In this document: positions 1 through 8,945 of the stretch, piece by piece | Position numbering within the stretch: position 1 is the first letter of the stretch | Layout: the number at the start of each line of letters is the position of its first letter | From: Bacteroides sp. | GTDB lineage: Bacteria; Bacteroidota; Bacteroidia; Bacteroidales; Muribaculaceae | Assembly: GCA_014802175.1 (NCBI GenBank) | Contig: JAAVCU010000024.1 | Span: 49,245 to 86,290 of the forward strand | Length of the DNA stretch: 37,046 bases | Direction: 5' to 3' | Notes under the pieces: model-generated | Databases searched by the model: none | What the model saw: only the letters and a program-made list of their open reading frames with translations | Told to the model about the DNA's origin: nothing | Translations under genes and position numbers: made by a program

Positions 1-728
1 CCTTCGTTATAAATGCCATATCCGGAGTTTTTGATGAATTGCTCCGAAGCATCTGCACTTATCTGCAACAGTCGCTCCCAACCGTCAATGCCATGATATT
101 TCCTGAACGTTCCCTCAAACAGAGCCACCCTGCTCTTAAGCGCGAGGGCAGTCCATTTTGTAACCGTGTAGAGGCTCTTTGCTGCATCCATATTATCGAT
201 AGCGAAATCAAGGTCCTCAAGCATGTGGTCCACCACCTCTACGCGCGATGTGCGTCCCATATAGAGACGTTCGTCGTCGGAAGCAAGAGCCACATCCAAC
301 CACGGCACATCGCCATATCTCTTAACTTTCTCAAAATAGAAATACGCTCTGAAGAAACGCGCCACACCTTCATATTGCAGACGGTCGGATGTCACAGCGC
401 AATTCTTTGAGTATTCGAGAAAGAAATTAATGTCGCGCAATTTGTCCCAATTCCAGGTGGAGGCGGTTGAGGGAATCAGACGTGTGCCCTGCACCTCCTG
501 CGTCAATGTCTTCTGTGAAATCACATCCGCCGTTTCTTTAAAAATATCGGCGGCCGCAGGAAACATTGTGTAAAAATCGTTGGTAAACAGCTCGCACTCC
601 TTTGCTGTTTTGAAGAAAGTGTCGGGGGTGAGCTTATCCTTCGGGTATCGGTCGAGGGCACTCTCACATGCCGTAAGCATCATTAAGGAAGCCCCGATTA
701 CCGATAGTTTATATATCGAAAGTTTCAT
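1..728 (-). CDS. SusD/RagB-like nutrient-binding outer-membrane lipoprotein (N-terminal part, runs off the window)
   Basis: Reading the minus strand from the ATG at 726-728 gives an open frame to the window edge (about 242 codons, no stop). It begins MKLSIYKLSVIGASLMMLTAC, a lipoprotein signal peptide with lipobox LTAC and Cys at residue 21. The following ESALDRYPKDKLTPDTFF and the later helix-rich part with RFFRAYFYF and ALALKSRVALFEG are typical of SusD/RagB proteins, whose TPR-like helices hold glycan or other nutrient on the cell surface and cap the SusC barrel. It starts 25 nt after the SusC stop on the same strand, so the two are surely co-transcribed as a transporter pair. Full-length family members are about 500-600 residues; the C-terminal half lies outside. 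The substrate cannot be read from this part. Confidence 0.9.
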   Translation of the reverse strand, partial: MKLSIYKLSVIGASLMMLTACESALDRYPKDKLTPDTFFKTAKECELFTNDFYTMFPAAADIFKETADVISQKTLTQEVQGTRLIPSTASTWNWDKLRDINFFLEYSKNCAVTSDRLQYEGVARFFRAYFYFEKVKRYGDVPWLDVALASDDERLYMGRTSRVEVVDHMLEDLDFAIDNMDAAKSLYTVTKWTALALKSRVALFEGTFRKYHGIDGWERLLQISADASEQFIKNSGYGIYNE

Positions 729-753
729 ATTATAGTCGTTAGCTTTTACTGAG

Positions 754-3700
754 TTAAAAAGTCACATTTAGACCGAATGCGAAAGTCTTGCTCCAGGGAT
801 AAACGTTTGAAAGCTTATCGGACGATGCTGTTGCCTCCTCCGGATCAAGGAACTTGGTTTTGAGCGCAGTCCATGTAAGCAAGTTCTCTCCCGAGAAATA
901 TACTCTCACCTTCTGAAGATAAATTTTCTTTGTCCATTTTTCGGGTAAAGTATATCCGACAGTTAGATTTTTCAAACGGCAGTATGAGAGATTCTGCAGA
1001 TAGCGGTCGTTGGTATAATACACTGTTGACTGGGAAGTGGAGAATGCGGCATAGCCACGCGGACGGGGATAATAGGCATCGGTGTTGGTCTCGCTCCAAA
1101 CATCGCTCATGAAGTTACGGGGCACGAAAGATGCGAACGGACGTGAGTACGGACCCCAGAATCGGAGGTTATCGTTACCCGGATACCAGTCGGTGCGTCC
1201 GGTTCCCTGCAGGAACACCGACATATCCACGCCATACCAGTTGGCATTGAGATTTACACCATAGTAGAAACGGGGGATGCTGTTACCGATTATCACGCGG
1301 TCGCCATGATCATCGAGTGTGCTTTTACCTCCGTTGATTTTTCCATCGCCGTTAAGGTCGAGATACTTAGGGTCACCACCTCTTACTCCGATTCCACTGG
1401 CACCGGTGGAGTTAAAACATCCACCCATAACGGTGATCAGGTCAACCTCGGAGGCGTAGGCGGCTGCCTCATCATCATTCTTAAAAAGTCCGTCAATTCG
1501 GTAACCCCATATCTCACCGGCTTTCTTTCCTACGTATGGATCTGAAAGAAGACCCGAGGGATTATCACATTTTGTATACTCGGAATCATATCCGGAGAAT
1601 GATACCGATGCGCCGTAGGAGAAGGGTCGGCCGGCCAGACGGAAACTGTCGTTCCAGCTTAACACCGCCTCATAACCTCGTGTGCGCATATCATTTGCAT
1701 TGATCTGAGGCTCTGAAGCGCCATAAAGTGAAGGCAACGACATGCCGGGAGCAAGAATCCCCTTTACATTTCTAACGTAAAGTTCTCCGGTGAACGAGAG
1801 GCGGTTATTCAGGAATCCGAGATCAAGACCGAGGTTGGTTGTTTCTACTTTCTCCCAGGTCTGATTACCGGAAACGGGGTCGGAAACAGTGGCATGCTGT
1901 CCGATGCTTGTTCCGTTAAATGAATATCCCGACATGTTTCCACCAGTGGAGATGGTCTGAATAAAGTCATATTCACCGATCTGCTGGTTACCTAATGAAC
2001 CGTATGAGAGACGGAGCTTAAGATTGTTTACCACCGGACGCAGAGGCTCAAAATATTTTTCTTCGCTGATACGGTATCCGGCAGAGAATGAGGGAAAGAA
2101 TCCGAAACGTTTGCCTCGCGGAAAGCGCGATGTGCCATCATATCGGCCATCGACCTCTACCAAATATTTACCTTCATAGTTATACGTTAACCTATAGAAC
2201 AGACCCATCAGGGCAAATTCTTTCTTACCTCCCCTTATCTCAAAGTTTGATGTTCCTTTTGCAAGGTTAAAGTCCGACAGATCCTCAGAAAGGAGATCCG
2301 TGTTCTTTGTGGTGAGGTTGTTGTTATAGCGTGCCTCATAATTGTATCCTACAATACCATAGAAATTATGCTTATCGTTCCAGGTATCTTCATACGTGGC
2401 GTAGGCATTGGCTGCATAATAATTCTGATCGTAAACGATCTCTTTATAAGCATCTGCATGACGTCCGCCACTTTCAGACTCCTTAGAGATTACTCCCGGA
2501 TACTGGGAATACTCCACCGGCACGCTGCGGTAGTCATAATGCAGGTTACCGTAGGTATAGCTGAAATCGCCCTTAAGAGTCAGTTGCGGCATCACCTTGT
2601 AGGCAAGTTCAAATATTGTGTTAAGCTCACGGGTCTTATTATGTCCGCCGGATTTCCCTTTCTGCATCATGGCGTTATATCCGTCCATAAGATAATGCGA
2701 GGAAGATGAGGTGGCGGATGTATGACTCACGGCAGTACCATCGGGATTGACGGGCACCATCGAGGCCAACGCATGAAGGGTAGGTCGGCGGAAGTTATAA
2801 TACTCTCCGTTGTCCTGAGTATCATAACCTTTATAAGCATATTCGGAGTAAAAGAATTTAGTGTTGTTTGAGAGTGTCAGGTTCGGCAAAATGTCAACCG
2901 AAAGTTTCACACGGGTATTGTAGGATTTGAATTTATCCGGCTGGATCCTGTTCACACCCTGCTGCTCGTAATATCTCCCCGACACCATATATTTGAATGA
3001 CTTGACACCTCCGGTTACATTTATGTTGTGATCCCATGCCGGACGCGAATTGTCGTACATATAATTATACCAGTCGAAGTTTGCAAGATAAAGATATTCC
3101 TGACGTCCATTTTTGGTTTGTGTGACAACCCACGGGCGATCGGGGTTTTCCACCTTGTCATTTCTGCGATCCCATAACATGCGATACTCCTCCTCGGTGT
3201 AAGAGGTGTATGGCGTTGGCTGGGTACTGGTCATAAACAAGTCGGCAATTTTTGCCGAGTAATAACCGCGTGTTTCAAAATCGGTGGAAGTCGTAGGGGT
3301 TGAGAAAGAGTAACTGCCACTGTATGACACGGTAGGTTTCTGGTCTTTCTTACCCGATTTTGTGGTTATAAGCACAACACCGAAAGATGCACGCGCACCA
3401 TATATCGCAGCCGAAGATGCATCCTTAAGCACGGATATTGTCTCAACGTCATTGGAGTTGATTCGGCTTAAATTTCCCTCCACTCCATCTATGAGGACCA
3501 ACGGACTGCCTCCGTTGGGCGATGCCGTTCCTCGCACATTAAGTGATGCCCCGGCACCGGGCTGACCTGAAGATACGGTCACATTAAGGTTGGGAATCAA
3601 TCCTTGCAGCTGTTTGCCGAGGTTATCTATCGGTCGGTCTTTCAGATCCTCTTCAGATATGGATGATACGGCTCCGGTAAGATTCACTTTTTTCTGAGCG

Positions 3701-4323
3701 CCATAACCTATCACCACCACGTCGTCGAGAAGTTCCGAATTCTCTTCCATCTTGACAGAATACGCATTTGCGCCACCAACCTTGAAAGATGACTGCTGAT
3801 AACCTACGTACGAAAGATTGACCAGCTGACCGGGAGCCACATTTTTCATCTCGAAATGACCGTCTATATCCGTAACGGCTCCGTTAGTGGTCCCTTTAAC
3901 CATGAGTGTAACTCCTACCAAAGGCTCCCCTTCTTTATCGGTAACCACACCGGTAATATCCTTGGTGGCAACCGACTTATCGGCATTCGCAGCCTTGGCT
4001 TTGGTTCGGGGAATAATAACAATAGATTTTTCGTTCATCACCTCATAGGTCATTGAGGTTTTATCGAACAACTGATTTAGAACTTTGTCGAGCGACTCCT
4101 CCTTGCATCTCAACGACACCGGATTTATCCCGGCAAGCGAAAGATCTTTGAAAGAAAATCGCAACGACGTCTGCTGCTCAATTTTTTTGAGAACTTGTTC
4201 CAACGGAGCATTGCTGACATCCAGACTCACCTTGGGAAGAGTAGCCGAAAAAACCGGAATGTTCCCCATGAGACCAAACATGACGCACAGCAACGCATGT
4301 CTGCTAAAGCATCGTTTTTTCAT
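754..4323 (-). CDS. SusC/RagA-family TonB-dependent outer-membrane transporter with STN signalling domain
   Basis: The 1189-residue protein has a signal peptide (residues 1-26), a secretin/TonB short N-terminal (STN) domain at about 30-110, a carboxypeptidase-D regulatory-like domain at about 122-195 (GVVTDKEGEPLVGVTLMVKG), a plug domain starting near 200 (VVVIGYGAQKKVNLTGAV; VLIDGVEG; SVLKDASSAAIYGARASFGV), then a 22-strand-type barrel ending in a C-terminal aromatic (NVTF). These are hallmarks of SusC transporters that import large nutrients using TonB energy. The STN domain marks the subset that signals to a FecR anti-sigma factor when substrate binds, and a FecR and an ECF sigma gene lie directly upstream. 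The SusD partner follows 25 nt downstream. No frameshift is seen. The substrate is unknown because no degradative enzyme is visible beside it. Confidence 0.95.
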   Translation of the reverse strand: MKKRCFSRHALLCVMFGLMGNIPVFSATLPKVSLDVSNAPLEQVLKKIEQQTSLRFSFKDLSLAGINPVSLRCKEESLDKVLNQLFDKTSMTYEVMNEKSIVIIPRTKAKAANADKSVATKDITGVVTDKEGEPLVGVTLMVKGTTNGAVTDIDGHFEMKNVAPGQLVNLSYVGYQQSSFKVGGANAYSVKMEENSELLDDVVVIGYGAQKKVNLTGAVSSISEEDLKDRPIDNLGKQLQGLIPNLNVTVSSGQPGAGASLNVRGTASPNGGSPLVLIDGVEGNLSRINSNDVETISVLKDASSAAIYGARASFGVVLITTKSGKKDQKPTVSYSGSYSFSTPTTSTDFETRGYYSAKIADLFMTSTQPTPYTSYTEEEYRMLWDRRNDKVENPDRPWVVTQTKNGRQEYLYLANFDWYNYMYDNSRPAWDHNINVTGGVKSFKYMVSGRYYEQQGVNRIQPDKFKSYNTRVKLSVDILPNLTLSNNTKFFYSEYAYKGYDTQDNGEYYNFRRPTLHALASMVPVNPDGTAVSHTSATSSSSHYLMDGYNAMMQKGKSGGHNKTRELNTIFELAYKVMPQLTLKGDFSYTYGNLHYDYRSVPVEYSQYPGVISKESESGGRHADAYKEIVYDQNYYAANAYATYEDTWNDKHNFYGIVGYNYEARYNNNLTTKNTDLLSEDLSDFNLAKGTSNFEIRGGKKEFALMGLFYRLTYNYEGKYLVEVDGRYDGTSRFPRGKRFGFFPSFSAGYRISEEKYFEPLRPVVNNLKLRLSYGSLGNQQIGEYDFIQTISTGGNMSGYSFNGTSIGQHATVSDPVSGNQTWEKVETTNLGLDLGFLNNRLSFTGELYVRNVKGILAPGMSLPSLYGASEPQINANDMRTRGYEAVLSWNDSFRLAGRPFSYGASVSFSGYDSEYTKCDNPSGLLSDPYVGKKAGEIWGYRIDGLFKNDDEAAAYASEVDLITVMGGCFNSTGASGIGVRGGDPKYLDLNGDGKINGGKSTLDDHGDRVIIGNSIPRFYYGVNLNANWYGVDMSVFLQGTGRTDWYPGNDNLRFWGPYSRPFASFVPRNFMSDVWSETNTDAYYPRPRGYAAFSTSQSTVYYTNDRYLQNLSYCRLKNLTVGYTLPEKWTKKIYLQKVRVYFSGENLLTWTALKTKFLDPEEATASSDKLSNVYPWSKTFAFGLNVTF

Positions 4324-4378
4324 GAATATTTAAATTAGTTAACGTTAGTTAGTTTTATTTATAGTTGCACCAACGCCA

Positions 4379-4386
4379 CAAACGTA
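4379..4386 (-). promoter_or_regulatory. Candidate -7 element upstream of the susC-like gene
   Basis: On the minus strand the gap between fecR and susC holds TACGTTTG at 4386-4379, which fits the Bacteroidota -7 consensus TAnnTTTG and would give a leader of about 50 nt. A second match, TATATTTG, lies at 4448-4441. Neither has a clear TTTG about 19 nt further upstream, as might be expected if the promoter is read by the neighbouring ECF sigma factor rather than the housekeeping one. That interpretation is inference. Confidence 0.3.
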
Positions 4387-4504
4387 CTAATTTAAATTCA
4401 TTTTTTTCTTAACTAAAAAAGCAATCGGCGTATAATTGCCCAAATATAAAATCCCGATAGAAGCTGTTTATTAACTACATATACCTCCTAACCCATACCT
4501 CCTA

Positions 4505-5443
4505 TCACTTCTCACACCCATATATTCTTCCGACAATTTTTAATGCTTCTTCAAGATCGTTGGCAGGAAGCGTGCCTGTGAAATTGGCATTTATACTTTT
4601 GCACATATCTTCGGGCAACTTTATATTATAATTCTGCTCCAGACGATCGATGAGATAAGCCGGCACAGCATTTTCAAATTTAATTTCCGTTGCCGTCCAC
4701 GCTGAATTGCTATATGTAGTGTCGATAGGATTCAGAATCATCTGACCCGTAATATTGTCAAGAATCAATTTTGTGCCGGGCGTGACTTGCACTGTGTTGC
4801 CTGTGACATTCTGTGTTACCGTCACCGATCCTTGATCGAGTGAAAGCTCAGAATATTTGGCATCACCTCTGCTCAGAAGATTGAAGGCAGTGCCGGTCAC
4901 GGTAACTGTCATTACCGGAGTCTTGATAGTGAATGGAGATTTCGGATTTCGCGACACATCAAAATATGCCTCCCCCATAAAAGTTATATCACGACTCTTT
5001 TTGCTGAAAGCCGATGGAAACATCAAGGTTGAATTTCCATTGATTTTTACTTCCGTGCTATCCGACAGCATCAACAACGATGTCTCACCGCTTTCTGTAG
5101 TTAACCTACATAATCCTGAAGATTGGTCACGATGCTTATCGAATACAAACCATCCCCCTGCCCCGATTATTATCAAGGGTAATACCACTGCCGCAATTTT
5201 AAGGAATCTATGACGTGGCTTATGTTCATAAGTAAAATCTTCCTCGATTCTACCGTCGATTTTTTCCTTTATATCTTCCAGAACCAATGGAGAAATATCA
5301 GACACCGACTGATCGGAGGGATTACGTTCGCAGATAAGCGTCAACAGCTCATCGTCGTCCGCGACATTGAAATGCTCTCTCAAGACGCGCAATTCATCAG
5401 GGGAGAGTCTATCATTAATCAATTTTTCAAATAATTCATCCAT
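4505..5443 (-). CDS. FecR-family anti-sigma factor
   Basis: This 312-residue protein has a cytoplasmic N-terminal part (1-80) that would hold the sigma factor, one membrane segment at about 81-101 (LKIAAVVLPLIIIGAGGWFV), and a periplasmic FecR domain (about 115-215, with GEAYFDVSRNPKSPFTIKTP and VTVTGTAFNL). A C-terminal STN-like domain follows (about 240-312, YLIDRLEQNYNIKLPEDMC). In this family, contact between the periplasmic part and the STN domain of a loaded transporter releases the sigma factor. The gene starts 20 nt after the ECF sigma stop and is followed by the STN-bearing SusC gene, so the three form a textbook surface-signalling unit. Length is normal for the family. Confidence 0.92.
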   Translation of the reverse strand: MDELFEKLINDRLSPDELRVLREHFNVADDDELLTLICERNPSDQSVSDISPLVLEDIKEKIDGRIEEDFTYEHKPRHRFLKIAAVVLPLIIIGAGGWFVFDKHRDQSSGLCRLTTESGETSLLMLSDSTEVKINGNSTLMFPSAFSKKSRDITFMGEAYFDVSRNPKSPFTIKTPVMTVTVTGTAFNLLSRGDAKYSELSLDQGSVTVTQNVTGNTVQVTPGTKLILDNITGQMILNPIDTTYSNSAWTATEIKFENAVPAYLIDRLEQNYNIKLPEDMCKSINANFTGTLPANDLEEALKIVGRIYGCEK

Positions 5444-5463
5444 GACTTCAGTAGATATAATTG

Positions 5464-6051
5464 TTATAACAAATCGTTTGCTGAACGCATCAGCATCATG
5501 AAAACAGGGAAAATCTCGGGATATTTAAGCAATCTCATCCGTAAAGTTTTCAAACCTACGGAAAGTGCATTTTTAATTGTCTGAATATTCAGGTGCAATC
5601 TCTCGGCAATCTCTTTATTTGACAAACCTTGAAATTTTGACAGCAGAATCGCATCTCTTTGCGATCGGGGAAGCGCCAATATTTCCTTTATTATAATCTT
5701 GCGGAATTCCTTATATTCGATGTTGGCAATATTTTCGATGGGATGAATCTCATCTTTCATATCCACATATTCCTCGTAAATCGGACTGTTCAACTTCCTT
5801 CGGAAATAGTAAAGAATACTTTTGTGCAACGCCCCATAAAGAAAAGGCGACAATGACAATTTATTTTGTAGAGAATGCCGGTTACGCCACAAAGACACAA
5901 AGATATCCTGCACTATCTCTTCGGCATCCTCCGTAATACGCACATAAGAGAGACACAGAGCCATCAAGCGCCGAGCATACATTTCGTACAAAATATCGAA
6001 CGCACGCTTATCGCTATTCATAAGTTCATTTATAAGATCCGGCTCTCTCAT
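5464..6051 (-). CDS. RNA polymerase ECF-type sigma-70 factor (Bacteroidetes type)
   Basis: The 195-residue protein has sigma region 2 at about 8-78 (FDILYEMYARRLMALCLSYV; EDAEEIVQDIFVSLWRNR) and region 4 at about 120-180 (LPRSQRDAILLSKFQGLSNKEIAERL with a helix-turn-helix, then NIQTIKNALSVGLKTLR). No sigma region 3 is present, as usual for ECF factors. It is the first gene of the sigma-FecR-SusC-SusD set and most likely directs transcription of the susC/D pair when released from the FecR protein 20 nt downstream. The start ATG at 6049-6051 gives an N-terminus (MREPDLINELMNSDKRAF) matching the family. A -7 promoter element lies about 37 nt upstream. Confidence 0.93.
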   Translation of the reverse strand: MREPDLINELMNSDKRAFDILYEMYARRLMALCLSYVRITEDAEEIVQDIFVSLWRNRHSLQNKLSLSPFLYGALHKSILYYFRRKLNSPIYEEYVDMKDEIHPIENIANIEYKEFRKIIIKEILALPRSQRDAILLSKFQGLSNKEIAERLHLNIQTIKNALSVGLKTLRMRLLKYPEIFPVFMMLMRSANDLL

Positions 6052-6087
6052 ATCACATCAGTTGCATTCCATAGCAGAAAGTACTTG

Positions 6088-6095
6088 CAAATTTA
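6088..6095 (-). promoter_or_regulatory. Candidate -7 promoter element for the ECF sigma gene
   Basis: The minus strand reads TAAATTTG here, matching TAnnTTTG, about 37 nt before the sigma start codon. No TTTG box is seen at the usual 19-21 nt spacing, so the -33 part is weak. The site lies between the sigma gene and the terminator of the operon upstream, the only room available for this promoter. Confidence 0.45.
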
Positions 6096-6132
6096 TATAT
6101 TTTTTGAATGATAATCCAGATAACCTATATAC

Positions 6133-6180
6133 AAAAACATACAGGCAGCGATCGCAATCGATCGCTGCCTGTATGTTTTT
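6133..6180 (-). terminator. Rho-independent terminator of the etfB-etfA-acd operon
   Basis: Two perfectly complementary 22-nt arms (6133-6154 and 6159-6180) enclose the 4-nt loop CAAT. The arms run from an A-tract to a T-tract, so transcripts from either strand end in a U-run after the GC-rich stem (core CAGGCAGCGATCG). It begins 21 nt downstream of the acyl-CoA dehydrogenase stop and insulates the sigma gene from the operon upstream. Confidence 0.9.
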
Positions 6181-6200
6181 GTCGGGAGTATGTCGGAGAA

Positions 6201-7907
6201 TTACTCTGCGTAGAGGTAGTTCTCGATCTGCTCGGGCTGGAAGTTGGCGATGAAGTCGGCGTGCTTGGCAACTTCTGCCTGACCGTATTTCACGAATACG
6301 TTCATTGATTTGCGGAAGGAAGCCTCGCGCTGTGTGTCGTCGAGCATCAGGTATCCCATCACGATATAACCTGCCATCTCTACGAGGCGGCGAGCCATGA
6401 AGTCGTGGAATTTGGTGTCGTTGATACCGTTCACTTTCTCAACTGCGTCAGCATACTGCTGTGTCATCAGGTTGAGGGTTGCCTTTACTGCCTCATCCTC
6501 GGCGCAAACCTGCTTCTCGGACTCACCTTTGATCCAGTCGAGATATGTGCCGGTGGTGACGTGGCGGATGGCTGCCACAACCTGTAACTGAGTTGTACCC
6601 TCGTAGATCGATGTGATGCGGGCGTCACGATAGATCTGCTCGCAAGCATAATCTTTCATGAAACCTGAACCACCGTGGATCTGGATGCAGTCGTAAGCGT
6701 TCTGGTTACAGAATTCCGAAGTCATACCCTTTGCAAGGGGTGTGAAGGCGTCGGCAAGACGGCTATAATATTTAGCCTCTTTCTTCTCCTCAACTTCGAG
6801 TTTACGCTCTTTGGCGATGTCATCGTAGATCTTGTACATATCCACGAAACGTGAGCAGGCGTAAAGAAGTGTGCGGCTTGCATCGAGCTTGGCTTTCATG
6901 ATCGAAAGAATCTCTGAAACGGCGGGGAATTCGATGATAGCCTTGCCGAACTGCTTACGCTCTTTGGCATACTGCAATGCCTCGCGGTAAGCGTGCTCGC
7001 TGATACCTACGCTCTGAGCTGCGATGCCGAGACGCGCACCGTTCATAAGGGCCATTACATATTTGATAAGACCGAGACGGCGGCTGCCTACGAGTTCAGC
7101 AGGTGCATCCTTGTAAACGAGCTCACATGTGGGGCTGCCTTTGATACCCATCTTGTTCTCGATGCGGCGAACGTTTACGCCACCTTTACGTTTGTCGTAG
7201 ATGAACATCGAGAGACCGCGACCATCTTTTGTGCCCTCTTCCGAACGAGCGAGCACGAGGTGAATATCAGCGTCACCGTTGGTGATGAAGCGTTTCACAC
7301 CATTGAGCACCCATGAGCCATCCTCTTTCTGAGTGGCTTTGAGCATTACCGACTGAAGATCTGAACCGGCATCGGGCTCTGTAAGGTCCATTGACATTGT
7401 CTCACCGGCGCAAACGCGGGGAATGTATTTCTCTTTCTGAGCGTCGTCAGCGAACTCATAGATAGTCTCGGCACAGTCCTGAAGACCCCAGAGGTTCTCG
7501 AAACCTGCATCGGCGCGGCTCACAATGTCGGCAGCCATGATGTAGGGAGTGATGGGGAAGTTAAGACCACCGAGACGGCGGGGCATCGACATACCCATGA
7601 GACCGGCCTTGCGGCAAGCCTCAAGGTTCTTGGCTGTGCCCTCGGCGTAAACCACGCGGTTGTTTTCCACGCGCGGACCGTTGTGATCCACATCCTCGGC
7701 GTTCTCAGCGATGATGTCACCGCAGATCTCGCCTACGATCTCAAGCACACGGTCGTAGCTGTCCATAGCATCCTCAAAATTCTGAGGTGCATAATCAAAT
7801 TTATCCGCATCGGCGAAGTTGCGCTCCTTGAGCTCAACAATCTTCTCCATCATAGGATGCTTCAGATGGGCTTTGAGAGCCTCGTTGTCTGTATAGAAAT
7901 TAGCCAT
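6201..7907 (-). CDS. Acyl-CoA dehydrogenase family flavoprotein
   Basis: The 568-residue protein has the acyl-CoA dehydrogenase fold: N-terminal helical domain, middle FAD-binding sheet (MDLTEPDAGSDLQSV near 170; GVKRFITNGDAD near 205), and C-terminal helical domain. The catalytic-base motif IYEGTTQ places Glu at residue 436. It also has the longer C-terminal extension of Bacteroidota and related members (usual medium-chain enzymes are about 380 residues). The enzyme oxidises an acyl-CoA to the enoyl-CoA and passes electrons to electron-transfer flavoprotein, here encoded by the two genes directly upstream with 3-nt spacings. The chain length and whether it runs in the oxidative or reductive direction cannot be told. 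GC-rich, highly biased codons suggest strong expression. Confidence 0.93.
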   Translation of the reverse strand: MANFYTDNEALKAHLKHPMMEKIVELKERNFADADKFDYAPQNFEDAMDSYDRVLEIVGEICGDIIAENAEDVDHNGPRVENNRVVYAEGTAKNLEACRKAGLMGMSMPRRLGGLNFPITPYIMAADIVSRADAGFENLWGLQDCAETIYEFADDAQKEKYIPRVCAGETMSMDLTEPDAGSDLQSVMLKATQKEDGSWVLNGVKRFITNGDADIHLVLARSEEGTKDGRGLSMFIYDKRKGGVNVRRIENKMGIKGSPTCELVYKDAPAELVGSRRLGLIKYVMALMNGARLGIAAQSVGISEHAYREALQYAKERKQFGKAIIEFPAVSEILSIMKAKLDASRTLLYACSRFVDMYKIYDDIAKERKLEVEEKKEAKYYSRLADAFTPLAKGMTSEFCNQNAYDCIQIHGGSGFMKDYACEQIYRDARITSIYEGTTQLQVVAAIRHVTTGTYLDWIKGESEKQVCAEDEAVKATLNLMTQQYADAVEKVNGINDTKFHDFMARRLVEMAGYIVMGYLMLDDTQREASFRKSMNVFVKYGQAEVAKHADFIANFQPEQIENYLYAE

Positions 7908-7910
7908 GGT

Positions 7911-8942
7911 TTACTTGGAATTCTTTTTGTAATACTTGATTAATTTGGGAACAACCTCCTCCATCTTGCCGGTGATGACATAATCGGCGATAGCGTTGAT
8001 CGGCGCATCGGGATCGGTGTTGATGGAGATGATGATTGAGCTATCCTGCATACCGGCAATGTGCTGGATCTGTCCTGACACACCGCAGGCGATGTAAAGC
8101 TTCGGGCGAACGGTCACACCGGTCTGACCGATCTGACGGTCGTGGTCTGTCCAGCCGGCGTCTACCGCAGCACGGGTTGCGCCAAGCTCTCCACCGAGAA
8201 CATCGGCAAGCTCCGCGAGCATATCGAAACCCTCTTTGCTACCTGCACCGTAGCCACCGCATACGATAACGGGAGATCCCTTGAGGTTTACTTTTGATTT
8301 CTCGATGTGACGATCAAGCACCTCTACCACGAAATCCTCGGGTGCGGTGTATTTGTTTACGTCAAGGTCGATAGCCTCACCCTGATAGTTGGCATCCTTG
8401 ATCTCCTTCTTCATAACGCCCTCGCGCACGGTTGCCATCTGCGGACGGCACTCGGGGTTAACGATTGTAGCCACGATGTTACCACCGAAAGCGGGACGGA
8501 TCTGAAGCAGAAGGTCTTTATATTCTGTGCCGGTCTTGACATCTTTGTGATCACCGATCTCAAGCGATGTGCAGTCTGCCGTCAGACCGCTGTGAAGAGC
8601 CGACGACACGCGCGGACCGAGGTCGCGGCCGATCGCTGTCGCACCCATGAAAGCGATGCGGGGCTCGATCTCCTTGAAAAGGTTGATGAGGATTGAGCTG
8701 TGGGGAAGTGAGGTGTAGGGATAGAGACGTTTGTCCTCTACCTTATACACACGGTCAACGCCGTAGGGATAGAGCTGTTTCTCGATATCCTTGAGGTTGT
8801 CGCCTGCCACTACAGCCTCCAGCTTGATGCCGAGCTTATCGGCAAGTGCGCGACCTTTGGTGAGGAGCTCAAGGCTCACGTCAGCAACCTTGCCATCCTC
8901 ATATTCGCAATATACGATCAAATTATTCTTATCTGTTGCCAT
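7911..8942 (-). CDS. etfA: Electron transfer flavoprotein alpha subunit
   Basis: This 343-residue protein has the N-terminal ETF domain (1-190) and the C-terminal FAD-binding domain with the motifs GYGAGSKEGFDMLAELADVL, GATRAAVDAGW, DRQIGQTGVTVRPKLYIACG and INTDPDAPINAIADYVITG. EtfA binds FAD and, with EtfB, shuttles electrons between acyl-CoA dehydrogenase and an acceptor. It is 3 nt from etfB upstream and 3 nt from the dehydrogenase downstream, which supports a stoichiometric complex made from one mRNA. No residues typical of a bifurcating system were established by eye, so classical and bifurcating ETF remain open. Confidence 0.96.
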   Translation of the reverse strand: MATDKNNLIVYCEYEDGKVADVSLELLTKGRALADKLGIKLEAVVAGDNLKDIEKQLYPYGVDRVYKVEDKRLYPYTSLPHSSILINLFKEIEPRIAFMGATAIGRDLGPRVSSALHSGLTADCTSLEIGDHKDVKTGTEYKDLLLQIRPAFGGNIVATIVNPECRPQMATVREGVMKKEIKDANYQGEAIDLDVNKYTAPEDFVVEVLDRHIEKSKVNLKGSPVIVCGGYGAGSKEGFDMLAELADVLGGELGATRAAVDAGWTDHDRQIGQTGVTVRPKLYIACGVSGQIQHIAGMQDSSIIISINTDPDAPINAIADYVITGKMEEVVPKLIKYYKKNSK

Positions 8943-8945
8943 AGC

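Noticed and set aside
39..410. Plus-strand 123-codon open frame at the left edge
   Set aside because: It lies antisense to the SusD-like gene, which has a clear lipoprotein signal and continuous family similarity on the minus strand.
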